A program made the position numbers and the translations under genes. The notes beneath the pieces are model-generated. The model searched no databases and had not been told where the DNA came from. It saw only the letters and a program-made list of their open reading frames with translations. Below, in pieces: positions 53,637 to 62,900 of a stretch of DNA of 64,000 bases (positions are counted from its first letter, which is position 1; every line of letters begins with the position of its first letter). Source of the DNA: Paenibacillus sp. V4I7 (lineage in GTDB: Bacteria; Bacillota; Bacilli; Paenibacillales; NBRC-103111); NCBI RefSeq assembly GCF_030817275.1, contig NZ_JAUSZD010000002.1:2046001-2110000 (forward strand), in the 5' to 3' direction.

Positions 53637-53679
53637 AAGACGCAATCCAATGAGCTCTTGCATTGGTTGCGTCTTTTTT
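53637..53679 (+). terminator. Rho-independent terminator after leuD
   Basis: Stem GACGCAATCCAATG / CATTGGTTGCGTC with an eight-base loop, then seven T. Confidence 0.9.
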
Positions 53680-53701
53680 TGTTCTTGCTGCATGAACTCA
53701 G

Positions 53702-53727
53702 ACCTAGCCGTTGGCTAGGTTTTTTTC
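53702..53727 (+). terminator. Second terminator
   Basis: Stem ACCTAGCC / GGCTAGGT, loop GTT, seven T; in tandem with the terminator 22 bases upstream. Between it and the amidase gene (53728-53915) I see only a dyad CAACG-GACA-CGTTG at 53831-53844. Confidence 0.85.
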
Positions 53728-53915
53728 TTCTTCTTTTTTTGCAACTTTTGGCAGTTTTCTGCGTCTAATAGATTACTAGATTGTCGATTGGACGGAGGTT
53801 TTGCTGTCGGGCATATGATTATTTTGATACAACGGACACGTTGCTGCTAGTTTTTAAAAGATAGATATTAAGAGTATGAGTTTACAACCCCAATTCCGAC
53901 ATTACATAGAGGTGA

Positions 53916-55349
53916 ATGATGAAATTTCCTGCATTTTGTTTAATGCTGCTAGTTTGCATGCTGCTTCTCCCAACTTATGCGATGGGAGCCGAATCCCCCA
54001 GTGGAATTAAGCTTTATATGAATGAGAAAAAGTTGGTGTCCAACGAAGTCCAGCCCCGTATAGTAAGTGGCAATACGATTGTACCTGTAAGGATTATCGT
54101 TGAAGAAATTGGTGCCAAGGTGAGTTGGGATGAACCCACACGCAAGGTAACCATCGTCAAAGGCGATATGAACATTCAATTGGTTATCGACAGTAAAACG
54201 GCCCTGATTAAAGGTAAGAAGGAAAGTTTGGAAGTAGCGCCAATCATCGAAAAAGGCAACACGATGCTCCCACTTCGTTTCATTGGTCAACTTATGGGTA
54301 TTGAATTTAAATGGGACTCTTTAACCTCTTCTGTTCATATGTTCAAAAAAGATGATTCCGATTCCAAACCAGTTACAGGACCCATCGATGTTGTAGATGA
54401 CCACAATCAAGTAACGCCTCCAAAACCGCCGGTACCGGGTACAGGCACAAATCCAGGAACGATTACACCCGATCCTAATGCCCATTTGTTGACTTCGATT
54501 GTGCTATCTGAGAAGGAGTTAGCTGTGTTCGCGAAAGACGGCTCTTTAGTACCGACTATGATGAAATTATCAAACCCGAATCGCATCGTGTTTGACTTCC
54601 CTAACACAACTTTAGATCCTTCTCTCCAGAAATTGCTTGTAAATAATGCGGGGGAGCTGCCATCTAAGCATCCTCTTGTTGCGAAAGTGCGCTTTTCTAA
54701 CTTTGCTGATAACCCTGCTACGGTGAGAATTATTTTGGATTTGAAAGGATTAGCAGACTATCGCGTTCAGCCTTCTAAGCTTACGAATCAATGGACCGCC
54801 GCGATAGTAGAGCATCAGTTAACCGTGGTGATCGATGCAGGGCACGGGGATAATGATCCTGGTGCGTTATCCATAACTGGCAAGCATGAGAAGGATTTTA
54901 CACTCGCTACAGCGAAGAAGGTAGAGAAGCTTCTTGTTCAGGACAAACGTGTTAACGTCCTTATGACTCGCTCTGATGATACGTTCATTCCACTGGATGA
55001 CCGGGTTTCTTTTGGGAACGACAATCAAACAGATCTTTACCTATCGATTCACGGAAATAGCGCCAAAGCTACGGTTTCGGGAACGGAAACGTATTATAAC
55101 AGACCGGAAAGCTTAGCTTTTGCGAATGTTATTCATAAAAATGTGGTTGCCGCTGCTGGATTTCCTGATCGCAAGGTACGCCAAGCTGATTTCAGGGTCA
55201 TCACCAAAACGAATATGCCGGCTGTTCTTCTCGAAGTGGGGTATTTATCCAATAAGAACGATGAATCTGCCATGTACAAGGAAGCTTTTCAAGACAAAAT
55301 AGCGGCTTCTATCGTTGCTGCCATCAAAGAATACTTGAACCTCAAATAA
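53916..55349 (+). CDS. N-acetylmuramoyl-L-alanine amidase with stalk and AMIN domains
   Basis: The 477-residue exported peptidoglycan amidase has a signal peptide (residues 1-24). A copper-amine-oxidase-like stalk domain (about 30-145, with VPVRIIVEEIGAKVSWD and LPLRFIGQLMGIEFKWD repeats) follows, then a Pro/Thr-rich linker (150-190), an AMIN domain (193-300) and the catalytic amidase_3 domain. Zinc ligands and catalytic Glu are seen in VIDAGHGDNDPGA, KHEKDFTL, SIHGNS and LLEVGYLSN. The domain order is common in Paenibacillus. It starts a run with the GerMN lipoprotein and the SLH protein, so a role in wall turnover or sporulation is likely. Confidence 0.95.
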   Translation: MMKFPAFCLMLLVCMLLLPTYAMGAESPSGIKLYMNEKKLVSNEVQPRIVSGNTIVPVRIIVEEIGAKVSWDEPTRKVTIVKGDMNIQLVIDSKTALIKGKKESLEVAPIIEKGNTMLPLRFIGQLMGIEFKWDSLTSSVHMFKKDDSDSKPVTGPIDVVDDHNQVTPPKPPVPGTGTNPGTITPDPNAHLLTSIVLSEKELAVFAKDGSLVPTMMKLSNPNRIVFDFPNTTLDPSLQKLLVNNAGELPSKHPLVAKVRFSNFADNPATVRIILDLKGLADYRVQPSKLTNQWTAAIVEHQLTVVIDAGHGDNDPGALSITGKHEKDFTLATAKKVEKLLVQDKRVNVLMTRSDDTFIPLDDRVSFGNDNQTDLYLSIHGNSAKATVSGTETYYNRPESLAFANVIHKNVVAAAGFPDRKVRQADFRVITKTNMPAVLLEVGYLSNKNDESAMYKEAFQDKIAASIVAAIKEYLNLK

Positions 55350-55384
55350 GTGACGAAAGCCTTTAAGTGTATGCTTTCGAAGTT

Positions 55385-55403
55385 CGTTTTGCTAGGCAAA
55401 ACG
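55385..55403 (+). other. Intercistronic hairpin before the GerMN gene
   Basis: Perfect eight-base arms CGTTTTGC / GCAAAACG, loop TAG, followed directly by CTAAGGAG, the ribosome site of the next gene. It has nearly the same sequence and place as the hairpin before leuD. Confidence 0.6.
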
Positions 55404-55419
55404 CTAAGGAGTGAGTGAG

Positions 55420-56001
55420 ATGACCAAAACAAGTCGCCTATTTCATGGGGTGCTTCTTGTAAGTGCCATCACGTTGTCTGTAACCGCCTGCGGTCAGAAA
55501 GGTCAACTCGTCGGTGGAGCAACATATCAAGCTACAACCGAGGTGCCGACGCCTACAACTGTGGTACAAAGTCCTGCACCAACCCCAACACCAGAACCTT
55601 TAAAGCAAAAAAAGGTTAAAGTTTTTTACAGTGATCAGGACGAAATGAAACTTATAGAAAAAGAAGTCACAATCAGCTACAAACAGGACGCTGACGTGTA
55701 TGAAGCTGTACTAAACGCACTCAAAAAGAGTGATGATCCTAAAGCGATTCCTTTATTTGATGATCTTACATTCACAAGCACTTCATTTGATAAAGTTAAG
55801 GGTGAATTGAAGATTGATCTCAAATTTGGTCCCAAAACGCAATTAGGCGCTCCGGGTGAGGAGTTGTTTCTACAAGCTTTGAAGAAAACCGTGTTTCAAT
55901 TTCCAGAAGTGAAGTCTTTATATGTACTGAAAAACGGCAAACAAGTGGATAGCTTAATGGGGCATCTAGAGCTTCCGTATCCAATTAAACGACCTAATTA
56001 A
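55420..56001 (+). CDS. GerMN-domain lipoprotein
   Basis: The 193-residue lipoprotein has a signal peptide ending in the lipobox VTAC, with the Cys near residue 24. A Thr/Pro-rich linker (residues 38-65) and one GerMN domain (from about 67 to the end, KVKVFYSDQDEMKLIEKEV to SLYVLKNGKQVDS) follow. GerMN domains are found in GerM, a protein of sporulation and spore germination, in the channel between mother cell and forespore. TAAGGAG sets ATG 55420 over the GTG at 55411. It lies between the amidase and the SLH protein and probably forms one unit with them. Confidence 0.9.
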   Translation: MTKTSRLFHGVLLVSAITLSVTACGQKGQLVGGATYQATTEVPTPTTVVQSPAPTPTPEPLKQKKVKVFYSDQDEMKLIEKEVTISYKQDADVYEAVLNALKKSDDPKAIPLFDDLTFTSTSFDKVKGELKIDLKFGPKTQLGAPGEELFLQALKKTVFQFPEVKSLYVLKNGKQVDSLMGHLELPYPIKRPN

Positions 56002-56030
56002 ATGTAGTAGCAGAGGAGTCTTAATCAACG

Positions 56031-58745
56031 ATGAAAAACAAGAAATTAGCAAGTGCAATTGTTAGCTCTTTAATTATAACTAGCCTGGCAGGGACGCCAG
56101 TTTTGGCAGCAGAGTCAGTAAATACGACATCAACAAGTAATGTAAAGCTTTCTTTCCCTGACGTAAAATCGGACTATTGGGGCATTCGACATATATCCAA
56201 ACTTGCTTTGGAAGGCATTATTGAAGGCTACGAGGATGGTGCTTACCGGGCAGAGAACTCAGTTTCACAGCAGGATGTCCTAATTATGGCTACTCGTATG
56301 ATGGGCTTGCAAGGCGAAGTAGATGCAATGACAACAGCAACGGTGTTTCCAGATTTCATGCTGGTTGATAACTATGCGCGTAATTATGTAGCTATTGCTC
56401 TCCAGAAAGGCTTAATCTCCAACGAGGAAGAGAAAGTTAGAAGCCAAAGCGATAAGTCCAAAGATAAATGGGGCCAGCGAAAGGCAACAAGGGAATGGGT
56501 AGCTGAAGTAGTAATTCGCGCTATCGGGAAGGCAACCACCGCACAAAGCTTATCGACAACACCAACGGCTTTCAAAGATAATAATGACATTAGCAGCTCA
56601 ACATTGGGTTTTGTTAATGCAGCTGTAGCTTTGAAGGTAGTTGATGGCTTTGAAGATGGCACGTTTCAACCTAAAGGGGCAGTCACGCGTGCGCAAATGG
56701 CGGCTTTTTTAAGTCGTTCGCAAAAGGAGCTAGCTACATTGCCTTCACGTGCAGTGAAAGGCTACATGACAAGCTTAACAAGTGGCACAATTGGCCTTAT
56801 GGATAAAGACGGGAATACGAGTACATATAAACTTTCACCGAGCACGGTGTTCTATGGTAATAAAAATGATACGGCGATAGCTGCAAAAACGCTGCAAGAA
56901 ACGTTTGAAGTTTCGCTCGTTCAAGTAAATGGAACAGCCTACTATGTTGAAATTATTAGCGATGAGCTTCAACTGGATATTCATGAGGGTAAACTGTTGA
57001 AATTGAATATGACTAGCCTTAAGGCAACTTTGGATGACTTTGAGAGCTATGATTTAGCGCCGGATGTCGCTGTAACTGATGCGGAAGGACGTGGCTTGAG
57101 CCTAGCTTCTATCGTCAATGGCAGTACGATTCAGTTGCGTAAAAGCAAGATCGTTAAAACCGATAAATATACGTCCATCATTGTTAAGCAGGTACCAGTT
57201 AATAAAACAGCAGAAGGCGCGATTCAAACGTTAAATAAAGATGCGATGCAAATTACGCTTCTTGACACCGTATCAGGCCAGCCTGAAACGTATGGTTTCT
57301 CTAGCAGTTTGATTGCGACTTTACCAGATAACAGCCTCGTAGATATCAATTCACTTCACGTTGGAGATTCGGTTGAGTATACGGTTAAAAATAGTGAAGT
57401 TGTGAAGATTGTAATTAAAAAGCAAGCGGATGTTGGTGTAAGTGTTGAGGGGACACTCAAAGATTTGAGTGATGACAAAACATATTTAACTATCACGAAG
57501 TCGGCAGGTGCGTCATTAGCAGCCTATTTATTAGCTGACAATGTTCAGGTACGTATCAATGGTTTAACAACAGCGAGCATTTACGATCTTGCACCTGGAG
57601 ATCAACTTAAGCTGGATGTACTGAATAACAAGGTTACTTTGATTACGGTAACGAATCGTTCCATTGATAATTTATATTTTGCAAAAATTGATAGCTACAA
57701 TCCAACATCGAAATACTTAACCGTGACCGATAATACAGGTAATCCGCATGTTTATAAAATGACTGATACTGTTTCTATTTCCTATGCTGGAACAACACTT
57801 CCCTTTTCGAGTTTCAACAGTACTTTCACAGCAGGTAAATATGTTGATTTATTAGTTTCGAAAAATGCTGTAACGCAAATTAAAATGTCCTCCCAACTTG
57901 ATGGGGCATTAACACAATTAAATTTACAAACGAATGATATTACACTGAAAACAGACAGTGGTCAAAACTTGACGTTCAAACTTACCTATGCACCGCAGGT
58001 TGAGCTTGCAAATAAACCGAACAGCGCACTTTCTGACTTAAAAGTTGGTGATAATGTGAGTTTATTATTAAGCTTTGATCAGAATATTGTCACGAAAATT
58101 GTAACGAGTAAAACGGCACTTTATAAAACAATTTTATCTAATGTGAACAGCAAGCAAATTACTGTGACGGATGAGGCGAACACTTCGTATGTCATTTCCC
58201 TAGACGGTGTTCCAATCGTCAAAGCGGATCAAAGTGTAGGTTCTATTGCAGACTTTGCTATTGATGATTATGTGAAGCTGACGTTCAAAGGTCTAGCTGT
58301 TGTAAAAGCAGAGCTGATCAGTCCTGTACGCGGCAAAGTTACAGCTGTGGATGCGGCAAGCACAAGCTTAACCGTTCAAGATTTTTCAGGTAAAAGTCAA
58401 GTGATTAACGCAGGCAGCAATTTTGGCGTTAAACTTAATGGCGGCGTAGCATGGAGTTTCACTTCCATCAAAGTGGGCGATCGTGTTCAAGTGATGAAAG
58501 ACGCTAATGATAAAATTATGATACAAGTTGCTGTAGGATCTAAACGGGAAGTGGATAACTACAATAACGTCGTGAACCAATTTTACTTCAAAGCGACAAG
58601 CTCCGGAGAAAAAACGGCTTATAGTATTTTCCCAAGAGCCTATTTCCATAAAGGAACAGATGTCGTGTCGGCATCATCCTTTGCAGCTGGAGATCAAGTA
58701 ACTCTTTATGTGTTAGACGATAAAATTGTTGAGATTGAGAAATAA
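56031..58745 (+). CDS. Large S-layer-homology (SLH) protein with tandem beta-rich repeats
   Basis: The 904-residue exported protein has a signal peptide (residues 1-27) and three SLH modules (about 40-90, 105-175 and 183-235; FPDVKSDYWGIRHISKLALEGIIEGYEDG is the clearest), which bind pyruvylated secondary wall polymer. From about residue 240 to the end it is built of seven or eight degenerate repeats of 75-80 residues. Each ends in a pattern like DL-x2-GD-x-V-x-L...V-x-x-I, and they look like small beta-barrel domains. No enzyme motif is seen. It is an adhesion or surface-layer component; its substrate is not known. Confidence 0.9.
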   Translation: MKNKKLASAIVSSLIITSLAGTPVLAAESVNTTSTSNVKLSFPDVKSDYWGIRHISKLALEGIIEGYEDGAYRAENSVSQQDVLIMATRMMGLQGEVDAMTTATVFPDFMLVDNYARNYVAIALQKGLISNEEEKVRSQSDKSKDKWGQRKATREWVAEVVIRAIGKATTAQSLSTTPTAFKDNNDISSSTLGFVNAAVALKVVDGFEDGTFQPKGAVTRAQMAAFLSRSQKELATLPSRAVKGYMTSLTSGTIGLMDKDGNTSTYKLSPSTVFYGNKNDTAIAAKTLQETFEVSLVQVNGTAYYVEIISDELQLDIHEGKLLKLNMTSLKATLDDFESYDLAPDVAVTDAEGRGLSLASIVNGSTIQLRKSKIVKTDKYTSIIVKQVPVNKTAEGAIQTLNKDAMQITLLDTVSGQPETYGFSSSLIATLPDNSLVDINSLHVGDSVEYTVKNSEVVKIVIKKQADVGVSVEGTLKDLSDDKTYLTITKSAGASLAAYLLADNVQVRINGLTTASIYDLAPGDQLKLDVLNNKVTLITVTNRSIDNLYFAKIDSYNPTSKYLTVTDNTGNPHVYKMTDTVSISYAGTTLPFSSFNSTFTAGKYVDLLVSKNAVTQIKMSSQLDGALTQLNLQTNDITLKTDSGQNLTFKLTYAPQVELANKPNSALSDLKVGDNVSLLLSFDQNIVTKIVTSKTALYKTILSNVNSKQITVTDEANTSYVISLDGVPIVKADQSVGSIADFAIDDYVKLTFKGLAVVKAELISPVRGKVTAVDAASTSLTVQDFSGKSQVINAGSNFGVKLNGGVAWSFTSIKVGDRVQVMKDANDKIMIQVAVGSKREVDNYNNVVNQFYFKATSSGEKTAYSIFPRAYFHKGTDVVSASSFAAGDQVTLYVLDDKIVEIEK

Positions 58746-58768
58746 ATTTGAACGAAAATTAAGTTCAT

Positions 58769-58816
58769 CCGTCTGTATATTAGGAGCTTGACTTCTAAGG
58801 CAGGCGGTTTTTTTTC
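58769..58816 (+). terminator. Rho-independent terminator after the SLH gene
   Basis: Arms CCGTCTG / CAGGCGG around a 25-base loop, then a run of eight T. Confidence 0.75.
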
Positions 58817-58939
58817 TAATTTATAAAATAAATATGGCGATTATTTAGAAAATGTTCGCATTTTGACGCTTTCAAGGATTGATTCTAACGCCACAATTCG
58901 CTACACTGGAGATTATTACGACCCTAAGGAAGTAAAGAC

Positions 58940-59611
58940 ATGACACAGAAGTTAGTAAGGCATATTTTGGATACAATCGGTGAGCTCTTTCCGGATGCAC
59001 ATTGCGAGCTGCGCCACAGTAATCCGTTTGAATTAACGATTGCTGTATTATTATCGGCTCAATGCACCGATGAAACCGTGAATAAGGTGACATTGGATTT
59101 ATTTCAGAAATATAAGCGTCCTGAAGATTACTTGGCCGTTCCACTTACAGAACTGGAGCAAGACATTCGACGGATTGGATTATTTCGAAATAAAGCAAGC
59201 AATATTCAAAAGTTGTGTCAATTGCTGCTGGACAAGTTTGAAGGCGAAATTCCAGAGAAGTACGAACACTTGATCGAACTGCCCGGCGTAGGCCGTAAAA
59301 CAGCAAATGTCGTCGTATCGAACGCTTTCGGGGTACCTGCTATTGCGGTAGACACCCATGTTGAGCGAGTCTCCAAAAGACTAGGATTAGTTGGCTGGGA
59401 CGATTCGGTACTTGAAGTTGAAAGGAAGCTGATGAAGAAGGTTCCGCGCGAAGAGTGGACACAAACGCATCATCGACTTATATTCTTCGGTCGGTATCAC
59501 TGCAAAGCTCAGAACCCGCAATGTACGATATGTCCATTGCTGGACAATTGTCGTGAGGGTAAGAAACGTATGAAACCAAGTGCAACTAGGAAAACTATTA
59601 CAAACAAATGA
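58940..59611 (+). CDS. nth: Endonuclease III
   Basis: Nth is a DNA glycosylase/AP lyase for oxidised pyrimidines. The 223-residue protein has the HhH motif LPGVGRKTANVVVSNAFG (residues 114-131, catalytic Lys) and AVDTHVERVSKRLG with the catalytic Asp. The [4Fe-4S] site near the C terminus has the pattern C-x6-C-x2-C-x5-C (CKAQNPQC...). In B. subtilis it follows dnaD, but here about 25 kb with other genes lies between them. The small gene that follows starts just past its stop. Confidence 0.96.
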   Translation: MTQKLVRHILDTIGELFPDAHCELRHSNPFELTIAVLLSAQCTDETVNKVTLDLFQKYKRPEDYLAVPLTELEQDIRRIGLFRNKASNIQKLCQLLLDKFEGEIPEKYEHLIELPGVGRKTANVVVSNAFGVPAIAVDTHVERVSKRLGLVGWDDSVLEVERKLMKKVPREEWTQTHHRLIFFGRYHCKAQNPQCTICPLLDNCREGKKRMKPSATRKTITNK

Positions 59612-59637
59612 TATGCAGACAAAGGATGGGATTTGAA

Positions 59638-59913
59638 ATGAAATGCATCGCCGTATACACGAATAGCTTTGAACTGTTCTCCGATATTTATGAGCAAGTG
59701 ATTAATACACCCCTAGCCGATAATGAGGAAAAAGTCATTGAAGGTGTAACAGTCAGTGAATCCGGTGAAGTTCCTCAGAATTACATAGACAAGATGAAAA
59801 CGAAATCTGAGGTCGTGGTTATGAAAGTAAAAGACTCCGACATTACGATTTTGCAGCATCGCGATGTCTTTGAGATTTTCTTGCCGGAAAAAGAAAAAGC
59901 CGTAATGTCCTAA
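59638..59913 (+). CDS. Small protein of unknown function, 91 aa
   Basis: The start is ATG 59638 with AAAGGATG nine bases upstream; a reading from 59608 overlaps nth and has no site. It is an acidic, soluble 91-residue protein with a probable alpha/beta ferredoxin-like rhythm: MKCIAVYTNSFELFSDIYEQV, then GVTVSESGEVP, then VVVMKVKDSDITILQHRDVFEIFLP. No family is recognised. It is coupled to nth at its 5' side and ended by a terminator, before the dynamin gene. Confidence 0.75.
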   Translation: MKCIAVYTNSFELFSDIYEQVINTPLADNEEKVIEGVTVSESGEVPQNYIDKMKTKSEVVVMKVKDSDITILQHRDVFEIFLPEKEKAVMS

Positions 59914-59918
59914 AACCT

Positions 59919-59943
59919 AAATCTCCCTTTGGGAGATTTTTTT
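59919..59943 (+). terminator. Rho-independent terminator
   Basis: Nine-base stem AAATCTCCC / GGGAGATTT with loop TTT and a T run. Confidence 0.88.
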
Positions 59944-59991
59944 CTGTTATGTTTGGAGAGAAGAACGGATCATAAGGAGCGGAATGGACGA

Positions 59992-62900
59992 ATGACGCAA
60001 ATGGTGGATATAAGCATCTCGGTTATGCCGGATGCGATTAAGAACATGCAGGTTAAACTGCAAACAAAAGGGGATTACGACAACGCAAGTAAGCTAGGTC
60101 AGCTGCTTGATAAAATAGACGCTGGACGGATGAATATAGCGTTCTGCGGTCATTTCTCAGCGGGAAAATCGACCCTAATTAATCAGCTTTGTGGGCACGC
60201 CTTGCTGCCGTCCAGCCCGATTCCAACAAGTGCAAACATCGTGAGTATTCGTAATGGATCACCGGGTGCTCATGTTACGCATCGCTTGAAGGATGGTACA
60301 TCAAACAATCCGGGCAAACCGAAAACAATTGCGCTTGAAGAATTAGAAGCGTATTGCGTCAATGGTACCGATATTGAAACGGTAGAGATTACGTATCCGA
60401 TTCCGTTTCTGGGTAGTCAAACGGGACTGCTTGATACGCCTGGTATTGATTCTACAGATGATGCTCATCATCAATCTACGGAGTCGGCTTTACATCTAGC
60501 CGATGTAGTTTTCTATGTCATGGATTACAACCATGTTCAATCCGAAGTCAATCTCGCGTTCACGAAGAAGATGAAGGAGTGGGGAAAGCCGCTCTACTTG
60601 GTTGTAAATATGATTGATAAGCACAAAGAGTGGGAGCTTCCTTTTGCACAGTATCAGGAGGGGACGAAGCAAGCTTTTCTAAGCTGGGGCATCGAGCCGG
60701 ATGATTTGCTGTTCGTGACCATGAAGGAGCCGAACCATCCGCATAATGAGTATGCGAAGCTGCAATGGCTCCTAAGTCGTTTGGTTGAGCGCGGTGATGA
60801 TCTGCGAAGCTTCAGCATCGACGCATCCGCGCGTTATCTTGCAGCAGAGCACGGCAAGTGGTTGGCTGATCAGCATGAGCCGCAGAAAGCGGAGCTTATG
60901 GAGCAAATCAGCCAGGACGGTGACGTGCAGGAGGTTCAGGCGCAAGCTGCTGCGAAGCAGGAAGAGCTTGCGGCAGTGAAGGGACGGCCGGAAGCGTTAA
61001 CGGCGGCCCTCCGTAAGGAAGTTGGCATGATCATCGAGAATGCCAATATAACACCAGCCTTGACCAGGGATCAGGCTCATGCATATTTGGAGAGCCGTAA
61101 GCCTGGGTTCAAGGTAGGCTTTTTCTCCAGAGCTGCGCAAACAGCTCTGGAAACGGAGAAACGTCTTGGGACGTTTCAGGCGGATTTGGCTGAGCAGGTA
61201 GAAGCGCAGCTGGATTGGCATCTGAGGGATGCTTTGAAGAGGGCTGCGCAGGAGCAAGGGCAGCATGATCCTGTCCTTACAGCGCAAATCGAAGCGCTGA
61301 AGGTTGACGTGACGATACATTGGCTTGCAGCACAAGTGAATGCTGGCGCAACCTTTGGCGGCGAATATACACTCAACTACATGAAGCAGGTATCCTCTGA
61401 TATTAAACAGCAGTACCGCAAACAGGCGTTTGCGGTGATTGATCTGCTCGCGGCTGCAGTCCGCGAAGGGGGCGCGCAATTGGTTGATACGCTTGCGGTA
61501 GAGCTGGAAGCGCTGGGCGTACGCCTCAGCGCTTGCAGGGAACTGCAGCGCCTCGAGGAAGCCGAGGCGGAGGCAGAGGCCCAGCTGCTGCGCATGGTCA
61601 GCTGGCCTAGACCACCTGCGCCGGCGCTGCCGGCTGCGCAGCAGTACACGGGCATGGAGGAGACGGCAGCAGCCCCGCTGAGCGGGGGACTGCACGTGAC
61701 CTCCATGGGCACGATCCTACAGGCCGCTGCCACGACTGATGACGCGGCCGCAGGCATTACAGCTGCGTCATCAGTGGAGGCAGCTGCAGTGCCTACCGTG
61801 TTCACCTCGGGTGAACACGGTAAGCGCATGGAGCGCAAGGCCGCCGATTTGCAGGCGGCCTCAAGCCTCATCGAGGGCCTGCCGTCGATGAGGTCGATCG
61901 CGCGCTCCATGCGCGAGAAATCGGAACGTCTGCGGCAGCGGACGTTCACGATCGCCCTGTTCGGCGCTTTCAGCGCCGGCAAATCCTCTTTCGCCAATGC
62001 GTTGATTGGGGAAAGAGTGCTGCCGGTCTCGCCGAACCCAACGACGGCGGCTATCAACAAGATCATGCCGCCGCAGGAAGGTTGGCCGCATGGCACAGCC
62101 AAGGTCAAGATGAAGAAGAAGGACGCGATTCTGCAGGACGTTCTCTATTCATTGGACATACTGGGCGTGCAGGCGATTGACATGCTATCTGCCCTAAAAC
62201 GCATAAGCGCACTTTCTCCTGCGGACGTTACGGCCAAAGGGAAGCCGCATTATTCCTTCCTGAAGGCAGTGGAGAAAGGTTGGGCACTAGCCCAAGATCA
62301 TTTAGGCACCGAACTCAAAATCACCAAAGACGAGTTCCCAAGCTATGTTGCAGACGAATCCAAGTCCTGTTTTGTTGAATTTATCGAATTATATTATTCC
62401 AATCCTTTGACGGAACAAGGCATTATATTCGTTGATACGCCAGGAGCCGATTCCATTAATGCCCGCCATACTGGCGTAGCTTTTAACTATATTAAAAATG
62501 CGGATGCTATTCTTTTCGTTACTTATTACAATCATGCTTTCTCGCAGGCCGACCGTGAATTTCTTTTGCAGCTAGGTCGTGTGAAGGATAGCTTTGAGAT
62601 GGATAAAATGTTTTTCATCGTCAATGCGGCTGATCTTGCCGCTAGCTCGGAAGAATTAAATGGCGTAATAAAACATGTGGAAACGAATTTACTGCAGCAC
62701 GGCATCCGAAATCCGCGTATTTATCCAATATCCAGTTATTTGGCTGCAGAGGGCAAAATAACAGGGAACGAAGCGCTGGTTACCCAATCTGGCATTCAGC
62801 CATTTGAGCAAGAATTCGTGAAGTTTACGTTCAATGAGCTTAGCGATGTTGCTATTCATGCTGCTAATTTGGAGCTGAATCGCGCGATTGCGACCATGCA

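Noticed and set aside
59929-59991. N-terminal extension of the dynamin protein
   Set aside because: It begins within the terminator of the previous gene; AAGGAGCGG supports ATG 59992.
60997-62108. Antisense open frames of over 200 codons across the middle of the dynamin gene
   Set aside because: Opposite a conserved GTPase in a GC-rich part; low-complexity translations (Ser/Arg/Ala) and no start signals.
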